Assembly (NCBI GenBank): GCA_900541045.1
Contig: UQID01000038.1
Span: forward strand, 1-8,134
DNA length: 8,134 nt
Direction: 5' to 3'
Source of the DNA: an uncultured Collinsella sp.
GTDB taxonomy: Bacteria; Actinomycetota; Coriobacteriia; Coriobacteriales; Coriobacteriaceae
Shown here: one piece after another, positions 1-5,436 of the stretch
Position numbering within the stretch: position 1 is the first letter of the stretch
How the letters are laid out: every line of letters starts with the position of its first letter
The notes under the pieces: model-generated
Told to the model about the DNA's origin: nothing
Seen by the model: only the letters and a program-made list of their open reading frames with translations
Databases searched by the model: none
Program-made: the position numbers and the translations under genes

Positions 1-26
1 GGCTCGGAGATGTGTATAAGAGACAG
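1..26. other. Nextera sequencing adapter remnant
   Basis: Bases 1-26 match the 3' part of the Illumina Nextera read-2 adapter; bases 8-26 are the 19-bp Tn5 mosaic end (AGATGTGTATAAGAGACAG). This is library-preparation sequence left at a contig end, not a genomic transposon. Genomic sequence starts at 27. The adapter sequence is recalled from established knowledge. Confidence 0.95.
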
Positions 27-70
27 CCGTAAACGTGATTGAATTGTAGGCTAAAGGCCAAGCGGAGCGA

Positions 71-568
71 CTAGCGCTCGCGAGCAACGATGAGCTGGTC
101 CATCTCCTCGACATGCTCGCCAACGGAGCCCTTGATGCTCGAGAACTCAACAGAGTTGCACACCAAGATGGGAACCGTCACATCGTAACCCTCGGCAGCA
201 ATTGCCTCGCGATCGAACTCGATGAGCACGTCGCCCTTATGGACGACATCACCCACCTGTGCATGCACGCTAAAATGCTTGCCCTCAAGCTGGACAGTGT
301 CCAAACCAACATGGATGAGCACGTCTAGACCATCGACCGTGTTGAGCGCAACGGCGTGACCCGTGGGAAAAATGGCCTCGACCTTGGCGTCTGCCGGCGC
401 AATCACACGCGTGCCGGTAGGCTGAATCGCCACGCCCTGGCCCAAAAGGCCGGTAGCAAACGTCTGGTCTTTGACCTCGGATAACGGAATGACGTCGCCC
501 GAGATGGGAGCATCCAGCGTAAGGACTCGACCACGCATACCAAAAGACCTCAGGACTTTAGTGAACAT
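71..568 (-). CDS. crr: PTS glucose-type EIIA domain protein (EIIA-Glc)
   Basis: Stand-alone EIIA-Glc family protein, 165 aa (E. coli Crr is 169 aa). The family accepts phosphate from HPr on a histidine and passes it to a EIIB domain for sugar uptake; it can also act as a regulator. Visible family marks are the hydrophobic beta-rich fold, T-G-H at H71 and the phospho-acceptor signature LIHVGLDTV with H86, equivalent to E. coli H75 and H90. An in-frame TTG start 21 nt upstream is possible, but the ATG at 568 follows GAGGGGGA at good spacing, so I chose the ATG. There is no EIIB or EIIC domain here, so it must work in trans. It lies 71 nt downstream of glmM on the same strand. No clear terminator is visible in the 44 genomic bases after it before the contig edge. 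Confidence 0.9.
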   Translation of the reverse strand: MFTKVLRSFGMRGRVLTLDAPISGDVIPLSEVKDQTFATGLLGQGVAIQPTGTRVIAPADAKVEAIFPTGHAVALNTVDGLDVLIHVGLDTVQLEGKHFSVHAQVGDVVHKGDVLIEFDREAIAAEGYDVTVPILVCNSVEFSSIKGSVGEHVEEMDQLIVARER

Positions 569-609
569 GCTCCCCCTCGGACATACCAATCAATCAAAAT
601 AACTTTAAC

Positions 610-639
610 AGTTTACCACTTGGCACCCGTTTTTGACCA
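610..639 (-). promoter_or_regulatory. possible promoter for the EIIA gene
   Basis: On the minus strand TGGTCA (634-639) and TAAACT (610-615) are 18 bp apart, each matching four of six sigma-70 consensus bases. It overlaps the glmM stop codon. The match is weak and the gene could equally be read through from glmM. Confidence 0.25.
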
Positions 640-1977
640 TTAGGGAAGTTCGCGCTTGACAACCTCGACGATGTCGTCAACCACACGCTGGGTCAACTCG
701 TGCGTCTCGGCCTCGGCCATCACACGGACCAGCGGCTCGGTGCCACTCGGACGTACCAGAATGCGGCCGCGACCGTTGAGCTCCTTCTCGGCGGCAGCGA
801 CGGCGTCCCAAATGGGCTGACAATCGTCCAGGCCGGCCTTATTGTCGGAATGTACGTTGACGAGTACCTGCGGGTACTTCTTCATGATGCCGGCAAGGTC
901 GGTGAGGGTGCGGCCGGTGCGCTTGAGCACGGCCAGAAGCTGCAGGGCCGTCACCAAGCCGTCGCCGGTGGTGTTGTGCTCCAGGAAGATGATGTGGCCG
1001 GACTGCTCGCCGCCGATGACGGCACCGTCCTCGAGCATACGCTCGAGAACATAGCGGTCGCCCACTGCGGTCTGGACCATCTCGAAGCCCTGCTCCTTCA
1101 TGGCGATGGAGAAGCCTAGGTTGCACATAACGGTCGAGACGATCTCGGAGTTGGCGAGCTTGCCGCGAGCGGCCAAGTCGGAGCCGCAGATGGCCAGGAT
1201 GTAGTCGCCATCGATTTCGTTGCCCTCGCTGTCCACGAACAGCACGCGATCGGCGTCGCCATCGTGAGCCAGACCGATGTCGGCGTGGGTGCGCAGCACG
1301 AGCTCACGCAGGGGCTCAAGATGAGTGGAGCCGCACTCGACGTTAATGTCGGTGCCGCAGTAATCGGTGTTGATGGCATGGACCGTGGCGCCCAGGCGCT
1401 GCAGTGCGGCGGGCGTGGTCTGGCAAGAAGCACCGTGGCCGCAGTCGACGGCAACAACCAGGCCATCGAGCTTAAGGCCGTCGAGCGTGCTGATGGCATG
1501 ATCGACATATGCCTTGCGGGCGTCCTTCATCTTGATGATGTGACCCACACCGGCGCCGGTCGGCAGCGTGTCGGCAGCCATGGCCTCCTCGGACATGACC
1601 CAGGCGCTGATCTCTTCCTCGACAGCATCGGGAAGCTTCATGCCCTTGCGGCTAAAGAACTTGATGCCGTTGAACTCCGGCGGATTGTGCGAAGCAGAGA
1701 TGACGATACCACCGTCGAGCTCGTTTTGGACGGTGAGCAGCGCCACGGCCGGCGTAGGGATAACGCCGCAGCAGTGCGGGCGGCCGCCCTCGGCCATAAT
1801 GCCGGCGGTCAGAGCGCTCTCGAGCATGGTGCCCGAAAGACGCGTGTCGCGGCCGATGCAAATGTCCGGACCAAGGAACTTGGTCGCCGCACGGCCAAGG
1901 CGAAACGCGAGGTCGCACGAGAGGTCGGCGTTGGCGACGCCACGGACGCCGTCGGTACCGAAGATGTTCTGGGGCAT
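640..1977 (-). CDS. glmM: phosphoglucosamine mutase GlmM
   Basis: Converts glucosamine-6-phosphate to glucosamine-1-phosphate, a cytoplasmic step toward UDP-GlcNAc for peptidoglycan. At 445 aa it has the usual family length. All four phosphohexomutase domain signatures are visible in order: N-terminal FGTDGVRG (residues 6-13); the catalytic phosphoserine loop ISASHNP with S96; the metal-binding DGDADR loop (239-244); the sugar-recognition GEQSGH loop (323-328); and the phosphate-binding RPSGTEPLVR loop (409-418). The ATG at 1977 follows AAGGAG by 7 nt; a TTG 18 nt further upstream is in frame but lies inside this ribosome-binding region. The gene follows rplM-rpsI, an order common in Actinobacteria, but a strong terminator separates them, so it needs read-through or its own promoter. 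It appears intact. Confidence 0.97.
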   Translation of the reverse strand: MPQNIFGTDGVRGVANADLSCDLAFRLGRAATKFLGPDICIGRDTRLSGTMLESALTAGIMAEGGRPHCCGVIPTPAVALLTVQNELDGGIVISASHNPPEFNGIKFFSRKGMKLPDAVEEEISAWVMSEEAMAADTLPTGAGVGHIIKMKDARKAYVDHAISTLDGLKLDGLVVAVDCGHGASCQTTPAALQRLGATVHAINTDYCGTDINVECGSTHLEPLRELVLRTHADIGLAHDGDADRVLFVDSEGNEIDGDYILAICGSDLAARGKLANSEIVSTVMCNLGFSIAMKEQGFEMVQTAVGDRYVLERMLEDGAVIGGEQSGHIIFLEHNTTGDGLVTALQLLAVLKRTGRTLTDLAGIMKKYPQVLVNVHSDNKAGLDDCQPIWDAVAAAEKELNGRGRILVRPSGTEPLVRVMAEAETHELTQRVVDDIVEVVKRELP

Positions 1978-1995
1978 AGGATCGCTCCTTCCCAA

Positions 1996-2018
1996 GTGGG
2001 CAAAACGCAGTCGCCCAC
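1996..2018 (-). promoter_or_regulatory. small hairpin in the glmM leader
   Basis: GTGGGC (1996-2001) and GCCCAC (2013-2018) form a 6-bp inverted repeat with an 11-nt loop between the rpsI terminator and the glmM ribosome-binding site. It could modulate glmM translation or be incidental. It does not resemble the glmS ribozyme. Confidence 0.3.
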
Positions 2019-2024
2019 CCTAGT

Positions 2025-2070
2025 CGAAAAAGAAAAGCGGGACCCGCCGAGCAATCGGCAGGCCCCGCTT
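2025..2070 (-). terminator. rho-independent terminator of rplM-rpsI
   Basis: Two 16-nt arms (2055-2070 and 2035-2050) pair fully on the minus strand, counting two G-U pairs, around a 4-nt TTGC loop. They are followed by TTTTCTTTTTC. This is a very strong intrinsic terminator 31 nt after the rpsI stop. Confidence 0.93.
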
Positions 2071-2100
2071 GTACATTGTATCTCGTAAGGAGATAAAACC

Positions 2101-2496
<396 letters not shown>

Positions 2497-2498
2497 CT

Positions 2499-2942
2499 TT
2501 AAGCCTCCAGCTCAATCTTCGTGGGGTTCTGGGCAGCGTGCGGATGCTCGGCACCAGCGTAGACCTTAAGCTTGGTCATCTGGGCACGGCCGAGGGTGGT
2601 CTTGGGCAGCATACCGCGAACGGCGCGCTCGATGACCTTCTCCGGGTGCTTCTCCATAGCCTGGCGGAAGCTCTCAGCCTTGAGGCCGCCGTTGTAGCCG
2701 CTGTGGCGATAATAGGTCTTCGTGTCGGCCTTGTTACCGGTAAGCTGGACCTTATCGGCGTTGATGACGACAACGAAGTCGCCGCAGTCGCTGTTGGGCG
2801 TGAACTGGGGCTTGTTCTTACCGCGCAGGATCATTGCGATCTGGGTGGCAAGACGGCCCAGGACAGCACCATCGGCGTCGACGAGAACCCAGTTGCGCTG
2901 GACCTCGCCCTGCTTGGCGTAGTGAGTCGATTTCGAAATCAC
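2499..2942 (-). CDS. rplM: 50S ribosomal protein L13
   Basis: Ribosomal protein L13, an early-assembling large-subunit protein; 147 aa, usual length. Signatures include W-V-L-V-D-A near residue 18, VLGRLAT, the RGK-x-K-P-x-F-T-P segment, the YYRHSGYNGG motif and A-V-R-G-M-L-P-K-T-x-L-G. The start is a GTG at 2942, supported by GGAGGAG 5 nt upstream; no ATG fits better. First gene of the rplM-rpsI operon, with a good promoter about 65-95 nt upstream and a hairpin leader. In E. coli L13 is known to repress this operon; whether that holds here is inference. Confidence 0.97.
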   Translation of the reverse strand: MISKSTHYAKQGEVQRNWVLVDADGAVLGRLATQIAMILRGKNKPQFTPNSDCGDFVVVINADKVQLTGNKADTKTYYRHSGYNGGLKAESFRQAMEKHPEKVIERAVRGMLPKTTLGRAQMTKLKVYAGAEHPHAAQNPTKIELEA

Positions 2943-2970
2943 TTAGACTCCTCCATGTACAATACGTGTT

Positions 2971-3002
2971 GTTACAGAGATTCACGGGGCTCTGCAAGTA
3001 AC
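2971..3002 (-). promoter_or_regulatory. hairpin leader of rplM (possible L13 autoregulatory site)
   Basis: On the minus strand the 5' leader starts almost at GTTAC and folds as GTTA/TAAC plus CAGAG/CTCTG, with a 4-nt bulge (CTTG) on the 5' side and a 10-nt loop. It lies about 28 nt upstream of the rplM GTG. Ribosomal protein leaders upstream of rplM are known in other bacteria; matching this to one of them needs a covariance-model search. Confidence 0.45.
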
Positions 3003-3008
3003 CCGTCC

Positions 3009-3036
3009 ATATTACCCCGCTCGTCGCCCGAGTCAA
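3009..3036 (-). promoter_or_regulatory. sigma-70-type promoter of rplM-rpsI
   Basis: Minus-strand TTGACT (3031-3036, five of six consensus bases), a 16-bp spacer and TAATAT (3009-3014). The predicted start near 3002 gives a leader of about 60 nt. Confidence 0.7.
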
Positions 3037-3099
3037 CAGGTATTTTGGCTCTGACCAGACTTTCTGCACATGTCGTCCATGGGTCATGACGTCGCGACA

Positions 3100-3978
3100 C
3101 TAGCGCTCGACAAACGCCTCGATATCTCCCAGCAAGCGCCTTGCCTCCCGGCGGCCCTGAATATACAGGTCGAGGAGCTTTGCTGGATCGTGCTCAACGT
3201 GGCCGACCTCGACCGGCTTTTGCGGAGCAACGACCAGTGCGCGGCCCTCGCGCTCATACTTCCACAGATGCATGCGCTGGATGTTATAGCGGTCGTGGCG
3301 CGTCTCGATAGCCTCGAGCAGGTAGGGGTAGTCGGCATAGCGGGCGCGCGCGGCGGGCATAAACTCGTAGGGCTTTTTCTCGTACGAGCGGTCCTGCGTG
3401 ACAATGACAACCGCGCGATCGAAGCCCGCCTCCTCCAGCACGTGCTCGATGGGAACCGAATCGGCTACGCCACCGTCGACGTATTTGTGCCCGTCAATCT
3501 CGACCGGCGGCGTCACCAGCGGCAGCGACGTCGAGGCGCGCACGGCATCGAGGTCGAGCACGGCGCTTTTGACCGGCAGGTACGCGGCAGTTCCAAAGAG
3601 CATGTCCGCCGCGACGGCGTACATCTCGATGGGGCTCGCGTCAAACGTCTCGTTGTCAAAGGGATCCAGTCGGTCCTGGACATCGTTGAAGATAAAGTCG
3701 TAGCCCACAATAGAACCCGTGGACGCAAACGATGCGGCACCCATGAAGCGGTTGTCGTTGCAGAAAGCCAGGTTGATGCGGTTGGCACGGCCGATCTGGT
3801 GCGACTTGTAGTTCACGCCGTTGAGGGCGCCGGCCGATACGCCATATACCGCCGGAATCTCGACGCCGGCCTCCATGAGAACGTCAAGCACGCCTGCGGT
3901 AAATTGCCCGCGGAAGCTGCCGCCCTCCAAAACGAGCGCGACCTTGCCGGCGTTCTTTGCCTTATCTTCTGCAGTCAT
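3100..3978 (-). CDS. patatin-like phospholipase family protein
   Basis: Serine lipid acyl hydrolase of the patatin family, 292 aa. It shows the glycine-rich oxyanion segment LEGGSFRGQF (residues 17-26), the nucleophile elbow GVSAG with S48, and the dyad aspartate in VDGG (D168), so the catalytic Ser-Asp dyad is complete. No signal peptide is evident; it is probably cytoplasmic. It resembles the uncharacterised YjjU-type bacterial patatins. The ATG at 3978 has a near-perfect AGGAGG 5 nt upstream; the frame stays open to an ATG at 4182, but that extension crosses the repeat region and has no RBS. The gene ends 64 nt from the -35 of the rplM promoter with no obvious terminator, and no clear promoter was found upstream. 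The physiological substrate cannot be told from sequence. Confidence 0.88.
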   Translation of the reverse strand: MTAEDKAKNAGKVALVLEGGSFRGQFTAGVLDVLMEAGVEIPAVYGVSAGALNGVNYKSHQIGRANRINLAFCNDNRFMGAASFASTGSIVGYDFIFNDVQDRLDPFDNETFDASPIEMYAVAADMLFGTAAYLPVKSAVLDLDAVRASTSLPLVTPPVEIDGHKYVDGGVADSVPIEHVLEEAGFDRAVVIVTQDRSYEKKPYEFMPAARARYADYPYLLEAIETRHDRYNIQRMHLWKYEREGRALVVAPQKPVEVGHVEHDPAKLLDLYIQGRREARRLLGDIEAFVER

Positions 3979-4048
3979 GTTGACCTCCTGCTGTTTCGTT
4001 TTGGCTTCTTCTACCCAGTTTTGGGATAGAGAGCGCATTGGTTTTGGA

Positions 4049-4070
4049 GCAGAGTTCGATTCTCCGCGGT
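4049..4070 (+). repeat. 22-bp direct repeat, copy 1 (tmRNA T-arm-like)
   Basis: Begins GCAGAGTTCGATTC and ends CTCCGCGGT. It is identical over 22 nt to 4259-4280. Positions 4052-4068 match, inverted, 17 nt of the ssrA 3' region (4345-4361). Confidence 0.85.
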
Positions 4071-4212
4071 GCGGGGATTCGCTGATGCGAGGCAAGGCCA
4101 GCTGAAATTCGATAAACATTGCATCCGTTTTGGGTCGAAAGTTTGCGCGGAGAATCCGCGTGTTCGCTTCGCAAATCCGCACCGGCTTCGGCCGCCTGCC
4201 GGCGTCCTCGCC

Positions 4213-4252
4213 CGCGGGCTAAAAACGCTCACGCGTTTTCTTTACGCCCGCG
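4213..4252. repeat. nested inverted repeat / hairpin
   Basis: An outer 7-bp arm pair (CGCGGGC 4213-4219 with GCCCGCG 4246-4252) encloses an inner 7-bp pair (AAAACGC 4222-4228 with GCGTTTT 4233-4239, loop TCAC). On the plus strand the inner hairpin is followed by TTTTCTTT, so it is terminator-like, although no plus-strand gene ends here. Confidence 0.5.
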
Positions 4253-4258
4253 CCCTGC

Positions 4259-4280
4259 GCAGAGTTCGATTCTCCGCGGT
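4259..4280 (+). repeat. 22-bp direct repeat, copy 2 (tmRNA T-arm-like)
   Basis: Exact second copy, 210 bp from copy 1. With the ssrA T-arm at 4345-4361 it forms a 17-nt inverted pair flanking the ssrA terminator. Confidence 0.85.
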
Positions 4281-4290
4281 ATCTGTATGT

Positions 4291-4327
4291 AATAAAAAAG
4301 CAGGTAGAAACACTTCTCTACCTGCTT
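4291..4327 (-). terminator. rho-independent terminator of ssrA
   Basis: Perfect 11-bp stem (4317-4327 with 4298-4308), 8-nt loop, followed on the minus strand by TTTTTATT. It starts 8 nt after the CCA end of the tmRNA. Confidence 0.93.
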
Positions 4328-4335
4328 GTAACTAT

Positions 4336-4699
4336 TGGTGGAGGCGCGGAGAATCGAACTCCGGTCCACGAAAGCCCCCTGATTGGCATCTCCAAGCTCA
4401 GTCGCTGGTTTTGTCTCGGACGCTTTGCGCGCAGCGACACGCTCGCGGCGTCCTAACCGGTTCGGTCTTAGCCTGCGCCATACCGATTACGTGCGCAGGA
4501 GCATTCCCCTAAAATGACATCGCACCGGTGTCGGGGAAATCACCGGGTTGACGCGCCGCTATAAACTAAGCAGCGAGAGCCATAGGCTCAAAAGAAGAGT
4601 TGTTGTCAATTCAATTTGACGGTACCCCTGTTTAACGAGGCGAGGAGACCTCGGCTTGCTTCCTCTCTCAGAGCTATCGTGTCGAAACCAGTCGCCCCC
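4336..4699 (-). ncRNA. ssrA: transfer-messenger RNA (tmRNA)
   Basis: tmRNA rescues stalled ribosomes together with SmpB, acting first as an alanyl-tRNA and then as a template for a degradation tag. The 5' end reads GGGGGCG followed by ACTGGTTTCGACA, the conserved tmRNA 5' signature. The 3' end has a T-arm (CGGAG, TTCGATT, CTCCG), acceptor strand CGCCTCC, discriminator A and an encoded CCA ending at 4336. GGGGGCG and CGCCTCC pair over 7 bp with one G-U, giving a length of 364 nt. The tag reading frame ends A-L-A-A-stop, as expected. This is a one-piece gene, not permuted. A strong terminator follows at 4291-4327. Confidence 0.96.
4566..4607 (-). other. tmRNA tag reading frame
   Basis: Reads DNNSSFEPMALAA then TAG, 13 residues. 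Placing the resume codon at GAC (4605-4607) puts an A at -4, as in E. coli, and an in-frame TGA lies two codons upstream. The exact resume codon is inferred; Asp is less usual than Ala. Confidence 0.75.
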
Positions 4700-4796
4700 G
4701 AATGCTGGGAAAGTCTGGATGGCGTCGGGCCTGCAAACACCCGATAACCGTCGACTTTTCAAGGAACACGCGGGTGAGCCCCGCTCGTGGATAGCT

Positions 4797-4805
4797 ATCT
4801 TACCA
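4797..4805 (-). promoter_or_regulatory. possible extended -10 promoter for ssrA
   Basis: Minus-strand TGGTAAGAT looks like an extended -10 element; a poor -35-like CTGTCA lies 15 bp upstream (4818-4823). It would give a precursor with about 90 nt to remove before the mature 5' end at 4699, by RNase P. No better promoter was seen closer to the gene. A 5-bp inverted repeat (CGTGG 4786-4790, CCACG 4803-4807) surrounds it. Confidence 0.3.
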
Positions 4806-4875
4806 CGTTCTAAAGGATGACAGCTGCTCTATGCACGAGCTGTGAAGACCATAATGTGCACCATACTTCGCACTT

Positions 4876-4903
4876 TTGCCACCGAACGCGTCACGTATAT
4901 TTT
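4876..4903 (+). promoter_or_regulatory. probable promoter for the gene at 4938
   Basis: TTGCCA (4876-4881) and TATTTT (4898-4903) are spaced 16 bp; TATATT at 4896-4901 is a closer hexamer but leaves only 14 bp. Located 35-60 nt before the start codon. Confidence 0.45.
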
Positions 4904-4937
4904 CGCCAAGCAAAATTGACCCGTCGAAAGGACCGTT

Positions 4938-5372
4938 ATGGATACCAAGCAGCAACTCGTCAATGCCCTCGTGGGCCTGGGCTCAACCATTACCGAAGCT
5001 ATGGATGTCATCGAGGGCTTTGTCCCCTGCGGACATCCCGCCCTCACGGTATCGAACGCACTCGTCGCGCTGGACGCTGACGATGATGCAGCTCTCGCCC
5101 AGCAGCTTGAGACCGTCGAGGGCTTTATCGACCACGTGAGTGAGAACCGCGGCGTGTCCGCCTACCACGGCATCGAGGTCGAGCTCGCGGGTCCCAAAGC
5201 CGATCTGCTCACAGCAATCTGCGAGGTAGGCGCCCTTATGCAGACCGCAGGCGTCAAGAACACCCAGGTCAACGAGTGGGTCTACCGCAGCTTAGCCGCG
5301 CTCGACAGCTCCGAAGAAAAGGCAGCCGGGCAGCTCACCGAAGTCCCCGCCATCAAAGCTGTACTTGCCTAA
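4938..5372 (+). CDS. hypothetical protein, 144 aa
   Basis: I do not recognise this family. The start is well supported by AAAGGA 6 nt before the ATG. The protein is acidic, probably all-alpha and soluble, without signal peptide or membrane segment. It has two cysteines, one in PCGHP (residues 30-34, a short motif that could bind a ligand or metal) and C95. A weak internal duplication is visible: V-I-E-G-F-V (24-29) and T-V-E-G-F-I (59-64) occupy similar helical contexts, suggesting a pair of related helical units. It is the only plus-strand gene here, divergent from ssrA and convergent with the metal ATPase operon; its stop codon overlaps the U-tract of that operon's terminator. Codon use is like its neighbours. 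No function is assigned. Confidence 0.85.
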   Translation: MDTKQQLVNALVGLGSTITEAMDVIEGFVPCGHPALTVSNALVALDADDDAALAQQLETVEGFIDHVSENRGVSAYHGIEVELAGPKADLLTAICEVGALMQTAGVKNTQVNEWVYRSLAALDSSEEKAAGQLTEVPAIKAVLA

Positions 5373-5417
5373 AAAGGCCTGCACCCTGGCGGCTGCGGTA
5401 CCGCCCGAATGCAGGCC
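5371..5417 (-). terminator. rho-independent terminator of the ATPase operon
   Basis: Arms GGCCTGCA/TGCAGGCC (5410-5417 and 5376-5383), with inner pairing GGCGG/CCGCC, followed on the minus strand by TTTTT. On the plus strand no T-run follows, so it should not efficiently terminate the convergent gene. Confidence 0.85.
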
Positions 5418-5436
5418 ATAAGCTCAATCGAAAACC

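Larger units (their letters stand above)
3979..4290. other. non-coding region with tmRNA-like repeats
   Basis: About 310 nt between the patatin RBS and the ssrA terminator. It contains two direct repeats carrying a tmRNA T-arm-like sequence, a third partial tmRNA match (GCGCGGAGAATC at 4145-4156, same orientation as in ssrA), and a large hairpin at 4213-4252. No convincing ORF or promoter was seen; frames open across it are continuations of the patatin frame or shadows. Confidence 0.6.

Noticed and set aside
1..26. End of a Tn5-like transposon
   Set aside because: The mosaic end is preceded by Nextera primer sequence, so it is adapter, not a natural element.
1264..2088. 274-aa open frame on the plus strand
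   Set aside because: Antisense to glmM and running into the rpsI terminator.
3070..4029. 319-aa open frame on the plus strand
   Set aside because: Antisense to the patatin gene, which has an intact catalytic dyad and a near-perfect RBS.
3979..4182. N-terminal extension of the patatin protein
   Set aside because: The frame is open but crosses the T-arm-like repeat and lacks an RBS, whereas the ATG at 3978 has AGGAGG at ideal spacing.
4040..4290. tRNA gene suggested by the two T-arm-like sequences
   Set aside because: No acceptor stem, D-arm, anticodon arm or CCA end could be fitted around either copy.
4069..4512. 147-aa open frame on the plus strand
   Set aside because: It reads through the repeat region, the ssrA terminator and the tmRNA 3' half; a typical spurious ORF caused by RNA genes.
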